Both the position numbers and the translations under genes were made by a program. From Ceratodon purpureus (lineage: Eukaryota > Streptophyta > Bryopsida > Pseudoditrichales > Ditrichaceae), in the NCBI GenBank assembly GCA_014871385.1, contig CM026425.1, positions 18,932,902 through 18,996,901 on the forward strand: a stretch of 64,000 bases of DNA, in the 5' to 3' direction. Position 1 is the stretch's first letter. Every line of letters starts with the position of its first letter. Shown here in pieces: positions 1 to 10,371 of the stretch. The notes under the pieces are model-generated. The model was not told the origin of the DNA. It ran no database searches and saw only the letters and a program-made list of their open reading frames with translations.

Positions 1-2093
1 ACGCCCAGAAAGCAGCAGCGCCGGACACTAATGTCTTCAGTCTCGCGAACCTAGCCTTCACGTAGTCCAAGACAGACAACCTCGAATCGGGGGACTCCTC
101 GATGTACATGAGCGCTCCCATTTCCCGCAGCGCCCACGCTCTGGTGATTATTCCTTTAATTTTGGCACAGGCGTTCTTTTGCCAGGCCCGCCTCACATGC
201 CAGAGGCATAGGAATACTTTAATCTTGGGCCATACCAACCTATGAAACGCACGAGACATATCAGGGGTACAGAAGTGGAGGTGCAGTATGCGTGGTGGGG
301 AATCACGAGACAGTGTGCGGAACGGTATGTCACGAGACAGCTTGCGAGTCGGCAAATCACGAGACAGTACGCAGAGAGAGATATCAGAATACGTACATTA
401 TGGCGTTAATCTCAGCTAATGCATCATCGACAATGAATGCACTCGGTAGCCACTCTGGCATCTTTGAAACTAGCTTCTGCTTGATTGCGGTGAGCCAGGG
501 AGTGATGTCTTTCTCTTTTGCGGATTGCGCGATAATGAAAGCAACAGGGACTCCATTCCGCCACTTGTCGAACACCATCACAGTGTACAGGGGATACTGC
601 AAGAGCGAGACAGATGTGAATGTCTCGAAAAACGAAATGAGTACTGAACGAGACAAAGTCGAAATATATGGGCCTCACCTTCCAGTGATTTGTTCCGAAC
701 GTAGCGTCCATCGAGACAATACTTTCGTGGCCGTGCTGTAGCATCATCTTGAACTGGAACTCGTTTTGGATGCCGATGACAAACGGCAAATTCGCAGACG
801 TGAGAGTTCCCGAGACAGTGCCTTTCTTAACGAGACGGTAGAAAAAAACATCGTCCGGGTTAGCCTCCACCCACATCTTCACGGATTCGGCGTCGTTGTC
901 GTCTCTCTGATACTCTGTTTTCCTCAATTCCTTGGCGATGTTTCGGACATCCCACTCCCGTAGAAAGTGACATCGTTCAGGCGGAACACCCTCGGCTACG
1001 AGACGCATCACCTCGGCACGGTGGGTAGAAAGAATCTTGTTACTGGAAACGCCAGACCGGAGGCTCGACAGTACCCAATTCCGGAGCTCCGTCGGGATTT
1101 GTTTTTCGAAACGACCACGCTCGCCGGGTAGGACGGCGCCGTGGACCACTAGCGATGCAGGATTTTCGTGTCTCGGGTTATAATATACAATCTCGACCAC
1201 GTCTCGGAGATAGTAGAGCTGCTTCACCTGGAATCTGCACACGCATCCTCTCTTGATGCTCATTCCAGTCGCAGCAGCGCCAATTCTGGGCCTCCCCTTC
1301 CCACGCCCGTTGGGAATCAACTTGCCCTTGACGTTGTATTTCGGTTTCTTCGTCTCCATCTCGGGAGTAATTGTGAGGACCTTGTCGGACAAGTCCTTCG
1401 GCCCGTACTGGCACTCGTACCTGTGCCGAAAATACAATACTAAGTTAGCGAGCCGTTATCGACTGTCTCGGAACCCGTTTCGCGAATGCTGTCTCGTTAT
1501 CGAAGAACATCGGGACACGGACATCACGTATAAACAAATAGAAGAACATACAAAACGTTACCCAGAAGTATTCGGTTTCGGAAATGAACTAACCAGAAAG
1601 TATGAAGGCCAGTATTGTGTCTCGGCTCGTGACCAGGCGGCTTCCCCTTGGGTCGTTTCAAGAATCTTGTCTGGACATCGGACCTTCGTTTGCTTTCGCC
1701 TTCGACGAAGTCCTCCACTCTTTCCCACGGAATGTAAGCAACATGATACCTTTTCTCCGAGACATCACCCTCGGAGCGCCCGATTCCAAGCCCGGACTCC
1801 GGGACGTTCCGTCTACAGTATTCGACAACATCAGGATACGAATTCGGTTGGCGGAAGTCCCACTTGATGTCTTTGAACGTGAAGGGACCGCGAGGTGGGA
1901 ACTGTACCGCGTCTCGGTATCCCTGCAGAATGTGACCGTTCTTCTGCATGTAGATTGTCTCCCACGGTCCAATCCAGGAGGTGTCTACCTCCACCTTCAC
2001 GTCGACAGAATGGGAAGCCACGGTCGCTCCATTGTCTCGCGGAAGATCGTCCTTCAGGATTCGTCTCGCGGCGTCCTCTTCCAGGGTCTCCAT
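1..2093 (-). CDS. Mutator-like (MULE) transposase, partial at the left window edge
   Basis: This encodes a DDE-type MULE/SWIM-family transposase, which cuts and pastes DNA in the nucleus. I see four exons on the minus strand: 2093-1594, 1420-679, 596-397 and 239 to beyond base 1. All introns are GT-AG (173, 82 and 157 bp) and all phases agree. The first exon ends and the second begins so as to give FWYECQYGPKD, a FAR1/GCM1-like zinc-binding start, with RGCVC and RHEN further on. The catalytic core follows: SMDATFGTN (D about residue 405), VFDKWRNGVPVAFII, IVDDALAEINAI (D about 471), and in exon 4 CLWHVRRAWQKN, the conserved C/WH block of MULE transposases. The chosen start is the first ATG of exon 1; an earlier GTG is in frame. 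The reading frames I can see are unbroken. A host FAR1-like derivative is the alternative. The C-terminal part lies outside the window. Confidence 0.85.
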
Positions 2094-2740
2094 CCCGACC
2101 GCACCTCTCGGGGTATCACGCGTCACGCATCACAACAGATTGCGCTTGTCCCGCAAACAGGTGCGGTACAAGCCGATGCCACTCCTGAAGACACCTTCGG
2201 TCTCGCGTTCACGGGTTCGGCATCGACACGGCCAAAAAAACGAGCGGTATCGGACGATGCATCGCGGGAACGTGCAAGACACAGGGAGGGCACCGAAACG
2301 GGTCCGCCGTAGACAGACACTGATGCCACTCGTCTGGGCCTGGCGAGACGGCGGGTAACCCTAGAATTTGAAATCGATGGAGCACTTAGAGACAACAAAC
2401 TCCCGCCTGGGAATCGCGAGCGGGAAACCGAGACGAGACTTATTCCACGTCTCAGGCCTACGAGAGGGAAGCCCCGGAAAGGTAGGAAAATCTCCATGCA
2501 TGCCCATGGGCCATGGTGCCATGAGGCTGTCTCGCGAGACAGCCCATGCATGGGGTGTCTCGTCTTTCTGGGTTCCGAGACGAGACAGGGTGGAGGATGC
2601 GGACGTGGCAGGGAGGGTTTCGAGACGGGGTCCGACGTGGCATCCCGAGCCCGGGCACGGCTCGCGAGAGGGGGGGAGCGACGGAAAGAATTCTGGAGCG
2701 AAAGAAGGGTCTCGCGCCGTGGGCCCTGTCTCGCGGGACC
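40..2740. repeat. Field of GTCTCG/CGAGAC hexamers covering the MULE gene
   Basis: By eye I count about 33 copies of GTCTCG or its complement CGAGAC between 40 and 2740, where one or two would be expected by chance. They lie in exons, in introns and in the 5' flank, in both orientations. Three copies of CACGAGACAG-like sequence sit about 27 bp apart inside the third intron (306-365). The density is highest at 2420-2740, upstream of the gene, where a perfect 20-bp palindrome built on the motif spans 2525-2544. Beyond 2740 the hexamer becomes rare. Such dispersed sites are typical of binding sites for an element-encoded protein, but the binder is unknown. Confidence 0.8.
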
Positions 2741-2867
2741 GCCGCGGAAGGGAACAGAAATAGCGAATGCCATTAAGACGTGGGCGAGGATTATAGTCAG
2801 GGGTCCTAGCACAGCTTAACTATTCAGTGTGAAGGAGCCCCAGGCCAATTCAAGCTTTTCCAGAAGG
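2094..2867 (-). other. 5' flank of the MULE gene, GC-rich, no second gene supported
   Basis: A 229-codon minus-strand reading frame (2812-2123) overlaps the first exon but is low-complexity (R, S and P rich) and has no recognisable domain, so I treat this stretch as promoter and leader DNA. It holds nested palindromes around 2495-2545, including CATGGGCCATGG and the 20-bp motif palindrome. I could not find the right terminal inverted repeat or a 9-11 bp target duplication of the MULE, so the element's right boundary is open. It probably lies between 2740 and 2867. Confidence 0.5.
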
Positions 2868-2875
2868 TTGGTGGC
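2868..2875. repeat. Target-site duplication, left copy, of the hAT element
   Basis: The eight bases TTGGTGGC directly precede CAGCGC at 2876. The same eight bases follow GCGCTG at 8158-8165. Eight-bp duplications are the hallmark of hAT insertion. Confidence 0.93.
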
Positions 2876-2890
2876 CAGCGCTTTTTTTTT
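2876..2890. repeat. hAT left terminal inverted repeat
   Basis: CAGCGC plus nine T, matching in inverse orientation the right end at 8143-8157. The right copy has eleven A before GCGCTG. Confidence 0.9.
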
Positions 2891-2977
2891 CAGTTTTTGG
2901 AAATGGGTGAAGAGGTGAGATTTTAATTTCAAAGTAGTCAAAAAGGCGTTTTTTTTTTTTTTAAAGGTGCAAAGCTG

Positions 2978-3115
2978 TGGCGAATCCCTTTTACACAGTA
3001 ATTTTGCAAGGGGCGAATCATCATTTTGTACAGTAGAAATCTAGGCGAATTAACAATGTAAACAAGTGCTACTTTGGCGAATAAGTTCAAATTAATAAAT
3101 GGCAAATGGCGAATT
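2978..3115. promoter_or_regulatory. Left subterminal GGCGAAT repeats of the hAT element
   Basis: Five copies of GGCGAAT lie at about 2979, 3012, 3044, 3076 and 3108, all in the same orientation with a regular spacing of about 32 bp. In hAT elements such as Ac, short subterminal repeats are the sites bound by the transposase. That role is inferred here from position and repetition. Confidence 0.7.
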
Positions 3116-3771
3116 CTGCTGTAAGTTCAGTCCTGATTGGTGACAAAGTGGCTAAACTTCTAAAATTCACAGTGCACGGTTAAAAAGCTGCAACTTTGAT
3201 TTCTGCTACACTTGACCTGCACACACAAACAAGGGGCTCCGATGCCTAAATGAGAAATGGACTGAATTGTAAAGGACTCTAGGTAAGAACCAAAACTGAG
3301 CATCAGTCCAAGAGTTCAACCGTAACAAACAACAATCACCATTCAATACTCAATTCGGGGGTTAATATTGGGCAAAATTGATGCAACAGAAAAGGTTTAA
3401 AAGGTTTAGAAAATGAGACTCATACAAAGCATAACCATGTAAGCATGAACATAGAACAAGACCAGGCTTCCATGAGCCCTGCAATGAGATAACACATAAC
3501 ATGGATTTGTTAGAACTGGCACAGAAAGAACTCCACCGAAGTTCTAAGATCTGATCGAAGTTGAAACGATCAACAGAAATAACAAAAACAAAGAGGCCAG
3601 GCCTATAACAAACTCTAGGCTATGTCAAAATCTGCGACAAGTAGTTTCTACAGCTCCCTAAGCCCCTAAGATTTATGGTGAAACATGCTATGTTTCACAA
3701 ACAAGCTTGAACGAACCTGAGAAGAACTACAGTCTACCGAGTCTCAAAAGTCGCAGCTAGCAACCAACTAC

Positions 3772-6700
3772 CTAGGCGTGAGCCAAGTAACGGCCCCGCT
3801 CACCTGTGACAAACCAAGTGTCAAAAACTTTCGGGTAAGGAAAGCTTTCAATGGTAAAAAGACGCTCAGAGTGCATTCCTACCACAATCTGCAGGTGCTC
3901 CTCCAAACTATTTCTTAACTTTGACTTCAGAAAATTCAGCGAAGAGAAGGTTCTCTCATCTTTGGCTGAGCCAATAACATGGACCATCGCCATCTCAGCC
4001 AGCTTCACGAATTCACAGAAACTCTGAGTCAAAAAGTTGTTAGAATCCAGCACCCTCCACACCCGAGTTAATGGATTCACGTCATAAGGCGGCAACATTG
4101 CCGACCTGCAGTTGCTTCTCATGCAGGTTTTGAATAGACTACGCTGCGCCATCAGGAGGTCTCGGTTAATCAAAGCAGGGACCAGGATCTTGTTGTCACC
4201 CTCGCCCAGAATTTTGCCATGTCCGTAATTGTCCATCAGGCATCGTAAGTGCTTGTCAAAATTCTCCTCAGCATCACCTTGACACCAGTATTGAAGGTAG
4301 AGAATGCCGAAGGCATTCATCACCTGCTGCGCAGGATATCGAGCACCAACTCTGCAATGACAAGACTTGCAGCCCCTGTACAAGTGCACTGGTTAGAACT
4401 TAGTAGAATTCAGGGAAGGTAATTCACGGGATAAAAAACGATTCAGCATGCAAAAGCTCAACACAGAAACGCAGAACTTGAATAACGAACCTGTAAATTC
4501 AGTTTTGACGGTGGACAGAAGTTGCGACCACATGTCTCGATTCACCGGGCCCCCCTTCCTTTCAGCGTGGATCGATTCTCCGTGGCAGACAAATGCCAAG
4601 ACTGTTGAGTCATTGTTTAGGTCGGTTATCCACTTGAGATGGATTTGCTCGTGACTAAGCTCAGCCAGGTTTGTAAAAGACCAAAACTCATCACAGTTAA
4701 AAGCCGTGGCACGGTCCTCGTACATGCGGTGCAAGGAGGCTTGGCAAACCTTGACAGCGGCCACGAAATCACAGATATAAACATCTGTCATTTGAGCAAA
4801 TTGCACAAGCTGGTCAATGGCCTCCAGCAGCGGCAGTAAGCATCTCATGCCGAGCATCACATAGGGGTCCAGCAACATGACGAGACATGCCTGCAGCCCA
4901 ACCCATACAGGATTAGTCTTGCGGCCACTTAGCAAAATAGAAAACAAAAAAAATAAAGAGCACAAGGTCGACAGTGGACTAGCACATGCGGAAATGAGCA
5001 GATGAAAGATTAAGAGTCGAGAGAGGGACTCAAGACCGCAAGTAAAGGCACAACGAGAATTGAAACATGTAAAAGAAATGGAAAAAACTTTTTAAAAAAA
5101 AACAAAATAACAAAATGAGAGATCTCGAGCATAACAACGGTGACTGTAAAGGAAGAAAATAAGGTTCGGCAAGGGGATTCACGGCATGGCAAAATGGAAA
5201 GATTTAAAAACAAAAAAAAAAAAACAAAATGTAAAGCAAGAAAGTCGACAAAGGTGACTCACTGACTGTCACAGAAACTAAGAGACAGCAAGGGGATTCA
5301 CGGCATAGCAAAATGGCAAAGCAAAAAACCAAAAAAAAAAAAACAGAATGTAAATGATTCAAGTCGACAAAGGTGACTGTCACAGGGACTCAAAGACAGC
5401 AAGGGGATTCACGGCATGGCAGAATGGAAAGATTTAAAATAAAAAAAATAAAAAAATAAAAAACAAAATGTAAAGGATCCAGACTCGACAAAGGTGACTG
5501 TCACAGGGACGATGAGGCAGCGATGGGAATCACAGCAAGGCGAAATGGAAATAATTCAAAAAAAAATATAAAAATGTAAAGGAAGAAACTAACCTCGGCC
5601 TTGTTGTTCTCTTCAAGATCAGCGGTCATCTTGTAGATGAGAGTCCGGTATTCAGATAGAAGTCGTCTCAACGGATCTATGAGACTCACCCAACGTGTTT
5701 CCACAACACGCAGCATGCGGAGCCCTTTTGTTTCTGTTAATTCCGCCAATTGTTTGAACTCGCAAAGGCGTTTTGGACTGTTGTTGAAATATGCGTGGGT
5801 ACAGTGCAGGAGCTGCTCAATAGAAGAGAAAATTCCCAGCTTTGACAAGGCCTTGTAAGCCAGATTGCAGCAATGTGCAACACAATGCACACCATGCAAA
5901 AATGGAGCATATTTGTCTCTCACCTGAGTAGTTACACCGGTCCGACACCCCTGTAGCGTGGCAGCACCATCTGCACCAAAACTCAAGAGTTTCCTGGCGA
6001 ACATCTCTGAATCCAACCCACCAGCACTAGTGACGGCCCCCATGATCAATCTGGTCAGATTTTTAGCATCAGATGAACAATTGATTCGTTGCAATGACAA
6101 AAGCAGGGGAATTCTAACCCAATCCTTCACAACATAGGCATGGACAGACAAAAAAGACCCATTATCAACACTAGTGACCTCATCAACCGTGACTGCAATA
6201 AAACGAGCAGCTTGCACATGCTTGCTGATCTCTTCGAGGACAACTTTGTACATGTAACTCGCCATGACCCAGCCACTATTATCACACCAATGAGCAATGG
6301 GACAATCAGGCACACCCAAGAGCTTGTAGAGACTGAGACGGTGCTTATAATCGACCATGGGGCGGCCATCACGAAGGATCTGGAACAGAGTGGCAAACTG
6401 GATACGTTTTTTTTTGGCCTCAATCGTGGTGCAGTGATTCACTTGCTCCAGCACAGTGGCTGGCGGCCTCCCAGCATACAAGCGCATGTTTTTTTTATGC
6501 CGACACTCTCTGGCAATGTAGCTTTCACCTTTCTTGACCTGAAACTGCGGCATATCTTTCTTTGCCGTGCGCTTCCCGTCATGCTTGAATAAGATATCAG
6601 ATTTCGGGGCCATGATGCAAGGCTTGCGATCAAAAGCACTATATGTCTTGCACTTCACCATATGCAAGATCCCATCAGACGCCATTATCCCCTCAGCCCA

Positions 6701-7339
6701 CGGCAGTTTGGCCGCCCACTCACTCTGGAACTTCCTGTGACGGTCATAGCGCTTCTGGGCTCTACTCTTCGCTGTTTCAGCCTTGGACTTCGCTGTGGCA
6801 CCCCTCTTCTTCGGTGGGGAATCCGCTTCATCATCTTCCCCTTCTGTTGCATCTGAGATCTCCTTCAGGCCGCTGTTGTCTGAATCCTTGGAGCTCACCG
6901 AGATAGGGACGATGGGGGATTTCAAGCTCAACACAACGGTATCTCCTGATCCGGAGGAAGAGCCAGGAATGAGGGCCGTGTGTGCTGTGTCAAAAGACAC
7001 GCTGCGCTCAGAGCGCATCGCCAGCATACAAGCCGTTGCTTTGTCATCATCGGGGTCGGAGTCTTGGGCTTTGTTTTTCTCCGGAAAGAGGCTGGCTCCC
7101 AATGGTTCTCCTTCACCGCTGCGCGAGGTCTGGAAGTAGCTCCGCATTGTTGTGCGCTGGGCTGCTTTGCGCTTCGCAGCCGCCACCATGAGCGCGTTCA
7201 ATTTCTTCTCCTCCCGCGCAGCAGCGAGAGCCTCCTTTGCTAATCGCTGCGCTTTCTTCTTCGCCTGCTTGGCTGCAAGTGCCGCTCCCATGGCAGCAAT
7301 CTCCAGATTGCCACCGCCGCCGTCATCAGAAGAAACCAT
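3772..7339 (-). CDS. hAT transposase with TTF-type zinc finger
   Basis: This is the transposase of the surrounding hAT element. Exon 1 is 7339-5594 (582 codons): a basic, alanine-rich start, then a TTF-type finger (VKCKTYSAFDRKPCIMAPKS ... KHDGKR), then the RNase-H-like core with VTVDEVTSVDNGSFLSVHAY, FGADGAATLQGCRTGVT and HCVAHCCNLAYKAL, and RVVETRWVSLI. A GTTAGT donor and CTGCAG acceptor define an intron at 5593-4891, in phase 0. Exon 2 (4890 to about 4491) carries LEAIDQLVQFAQMTDVYICD and VNRDMWSQLL. The last exon (about 4365-3772) ends in the hAT C-terminal dimerisation block, GSAKDERTFSSLNFLKSKLR. The obvious splice sites between exons 2 and 3 do not keep phase, so the junction is either unusual or damaged. 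Relatives of this protein type are, as I recall, common in non-seed plants and similar to animal ZNF862-like proteins. The start is the first ATG (MVSSDDGGGG). Confidence 0.88.
5050..5590. repeat. Degenerate tandem repeat, about 110-120 bp unit, in hAT intron 1
   Basis: At least four units begin with a form of CAAGGGGATTCACGGCAT (about 5171, 5288, 5399 and 5520). Each continues with GCAAAATGGAAAG, an A-rich tract, AATGTAAAG and CGACAAAGGTGACTGTCACAG. A weaker unit precedes them from about 5050. The last unit runs into the splice donor at 5593, so expansion of the array happened within the intron. No open frame is kept across it. Confidence 0.8.
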
Positions 7340-7819
7340 CTCGCCAATTACTCACCCTCGCAGAACAGAAGACCGCAACAGATCCCCGCCCCTCCACCCA
7401 AAGAACCCACTGTGTAAAAAGCTCGAAGGGAACCCAATTCGCAAAAACCCAATTCGCAAAAACAACTCTCCAAATTGCACACAACCAAAACAGCAATGAC
7501 AATTCTCTCCAATCACAACAATGAAGGAGCGCCCAGCACCCACAATCAAAATGCACAATTTTAACGTAATTAAAAACAAGGGAAAGAGGGGGACTTCCAT
7601 CAGGCCGAGTCGAGCACATTCGGCGGCTCTCCATTGATCAGCGATCTCCCGGATTCTCCCTCAGTGAATGAAAAGAACAGCAGTTACAGCACGCTAGAAC
7701 CCAATCGTACAACGAATCGCAACAGACTCACAAACCGAAATTGAGCAGCCACCCACCCTACACCCTCAACCTACGTGAAGCTAGCGAAAAGGGAAATCGA
7801 GGAAGGGGGGGAAAACAAT
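7340..7819 (-). other. 5' leader/promoter side of the hAT transposase gene
   Basis: No coding sequence is supported here. A 15-bp direct repeat, ACCCAATTCGCAAAA, occurs twice in tandem at about 7432-7463, within 130 bp upstream of the start codon. I see no convincing TATA box on the minus strand. Confidence 0.5.
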
Positions 7820-8060
7820 TGGCGATCCTCGAATTCGAACAAGTGCATTAACTGGCGAGAGTGATCGTCACAATGATGCAGGTACGGGCGAAATCGGAGC
7901 AATAAATGGAGAATTTTGCAATAAACGCCAAGCGCACTTGGCGATCTGGAGCCGAAGATGGCGGCGGGGGAGGTATACCTGACGAAACCTAACCCTAGAG
8001 CCCCCCACTTGGACGCCGACCTGGCGAGTACAGCCAATGGGAAAATGCCAGCATGGCGAT
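7820..8060. promoter_or_regulatory. Right subterminal GGCGA repeats of the hAT element
   Basis: GGCGA(T/G) recurs at about 7822, 7855, 7939, 8022 and 8055. This mirrors the GGCGAAT series at the left end, although here several copies end in T or G. They are probable transposase binding sites, by position. Confidence 0.6.
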
Positions 8061-8142
8061 CCCCCCATTAAATCTTTATTTCGTTACTACACTAATTTCG
8101 CCCACAGTAAATGCTGGGTGCAAAATGGCTTCTTAATGCCAA

Positions 8143-8157
8143 AAAAAAAAAGCGCTG
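8143..8157. repeat. hAT right terminal inverted repeat
   Basis: Nine A followed by GCGCTG is the exact inverse of the left end at 2876-2890. Confidence 0.9.
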
Positions 8158-8165
8158 TTGGTGGC
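8158..8165. repeat. Target-site duplication, right copy, of the hAT element
   Basis: TTGGTGGC is identical to 2868-2875. Confidence 0.93.
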
Positions 8166-9832
8166 CATTTCCAATTTTCCAGTCCTCTGTAGATCATGAC
8201 TGGTTGGTGGCCATTTCCAAATTCCGGTCCGTGTAAGTTGTAGTGTTTGCTGCAGTGACAATGCACATCTAAGTTAGTACTAGAGACGAACTATTGATTG
8301 TTGTTAATGAAAATGGATGCCTAATGACAGCATCCTTCCGCCGGCTAAAGTTCCATCCACAAACAGTAGTTACTCTCCTGCTCACTAGTGACTAAATTAC
8401 ACATAAGGCTGACCTCGAACGTAAAGAGCATTCTGTACGATAGGCATTAATTGGCGAATGATGTGGCATTCAAAGGCCAAGTCCCTTTGGAACAATTAGG
8501 TCCTGCAAATCAGAAGTTACAAAGTCTGCATGATTCTATTCTTTCCATCATGGCTCAACAATGAATGGTAAGGATGCCAAGGCTCAGTCATTGGACGGCG
8601 TAGATGAGTCCACTGAGTCAGAATCCTTGACAGACAGCGCTTCTATTCATTCACGTCTTTCCTGTGCCCTTCCTTCCTGCACCGACCTGGGAACGGCAAG
8701 TGGGAACCAAGTTCTGTCCAAAAGGCGACGTTTGTCCCATCCACGGCAATGAAAATTTCCTCTAATGTCGAGCATTTTATTTTCTCGGTGGAAATAATTG
8801 TCCCGGGAGACTGATTGATTCCCCCCTCACTTTTTTTGCAAGCTTTTAGTTTTTTTAGGCTAAGTTAACCTAATCACAATGTGTAATGATAAAGAAGTTC
8901 CAGAGCTCAATGCCCAAGATGATTAGTTGATCATTGCCCCTGACTCTTCTTCCAAAGCCCCCCACCCCCCCATTGCAATTAACATAGATTCAATTCCCAA
9001 CTTCACATACATTTGTGCCAGGAACATGTGATTGTGATGATGCATGGCACTGGAATTTGAATAAGATTCTCCTGTGAAGGTCATGAAGAGCCGAAACCTT
9101 TAATTTACGCATTGCATCAAAAGTACCAGCTGCAGGATGGGCTCCATACCATGAGGAACGACCATTCCATTATTCAAACCAAGGCTGCTGTGACATGCTG
9201 TTTCGTTGCGTGTGGGAACATGATCTGCCGAAGATAATGGTCAAGAAATGCAAGGGCTGTAGGCAAAAGCAGTGGCAGTGGCGTAGGAGTCTTGGACCTT
9301 GCCATGTAGAAGGAATGGTGAAGCAACCGTGAGAAATTCTGACAGTCCCCCCAAGGGACACCAAACAACACCTCACTTTATGACAGTATCATGACCAAGG
9401 ATCCTTTTCCAATAGCCTGTGAGCCATGTTGTAGGTAATAATGATGTCCACGATTTGTACCAAAAGCGAGTAAAGTAGACGTGAGGGAAAAGAACAGATT
9501 AACTTGTCATGGTGACAAATATGTACCAGGGCCCAGGCTCTGTCTGTGGTGCCAGATCATTCATTACCCAGGCTCTGTCACCCCCCCTCTCTCTCGCCAG
9601 CCAGCCAACGCGGCACGACAAATTCCACCCAGAATCGTCGACCACTCCCCTACTGTTTCATGTCCAGACTTGAAATCACCCGGAAATCCTTCCCGAAAAT
9701 GGAAGAGTAACAATGAGGGGAATGAGCGAGTAGGGTAGAAGCACCCATTTCCAATACCACCCCCACAACCAACCTGTAGTTGTCCCCAAAACCACAAATT
9801 GGCTGTCAGACCACTCAATTTAAACAATTTAA
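8166..9832. other. Intergenic DNA, no gene seen
   Basis: Only short open frames occur (for example 63 codons at 8561-8752), with no domain or codon pattern to support them. The phrase CCCAGGCTCTGTC is repeated at about 9533 and 9568. I see no RNA gene. Confidence 0.55.
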
Positions 9833-10371
9833 CCCTCTAACGCGTTGGCGTCCACATTCGGGACGCCGAATGAAATCCAGCAGTTCAATTTCTTTAAAAT
9901 TTGGATGTTTTTCATCCATTTTAATTTTTTTTCAATTTTTGTGTTAGATGTTTAGCATTTGTACAATATGGATCTTCAAAATAAGATATTGTAATTTTCT
10001 GAAAATCCATAAAATTAGTTTATGTCAAGTTTCATTCTTAGTTCAAAAAGCGAGATCTCAAATATGATTTTCGATAATAAGTGAGATCAAATAATGGAAA
10101 CTATACCATCTCGTAGTGCAATTTATTTTCATTTTATAACAATATTTTAAAAAAAATTGAGTTAATTTTGGATTTTTTAATGAATTTCAAGAGAAAAATT
10201 GCAAAATTATTTTAAAAATATTAATAATGAATATGATGAATTCAACCGTAAAGATCTTATCTTCACATTGACATTTACAACTTTGCTTTGTACATCAAGT
10301 CAATTTTCGTGATTCATCATTCATTTTATAACAAATCATTAAAAATAGTGTTGAATCCGGTTCTTAAAGGG
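9833..10371. mobile_element. piggyBac-like MITE flanked by TTAA
   Basis: A 539-bp AT-rich segment starts CCCTCTAACGCG and ends CTTAAAGGG. It is flanked on both sides by TTAA (9829-9832 and 10372-10375). TTAA duplications and termini starting with CCC are characteristic of piggyBac elements. Just inside the left end, GGCGTCC and GGGACGCC form a hairpin stem around a six-base loop (about 9845-9865). No transposase frame is present, so it would be non-autonomous. The terminal match beyond the first eight bases is imperfect. A second TTAA-flanked element lies at 31114-32036. Confidence 0.65.

Larger units (their letters stand above)
2876..8157 (-). mobile_element. Structurally complete hAT transposon, 5282 bp
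   Basis: The element has 15-bp perfect terminal inverted repeats (CAGCGC followed by nine or more T), an identical 8-bp flanking duplication, subterminal GGCGA repeats at both ends, and a single intron-containing transposase gene on the minus strand. All are standard hAT features. The terminal CA and a G at position 3 fit the superfamily consensus. The right flank (from 8158) repeats the target word once more at about 8199, so the target itself lay in a short local duplication. The identical duplications suggest a fairly recent insertion. Activity is uncertain because one exon junction of the transposase could not be resolved. Confidence 0.92.

Noticed and set aside
2123-2812. 229-codon open frame upstream of the MULE gene
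   Set aside because: Low-complexity R/S/P-rich sequence with no domain. It overlaps the transposase first exon in another frame and is explained by GC content.
9170-9376. Short minus-strand frames in the 8.2-9.8 kb region
   Set aside because: Two equally open frames of 65-68 codons, no domain, no splice context.
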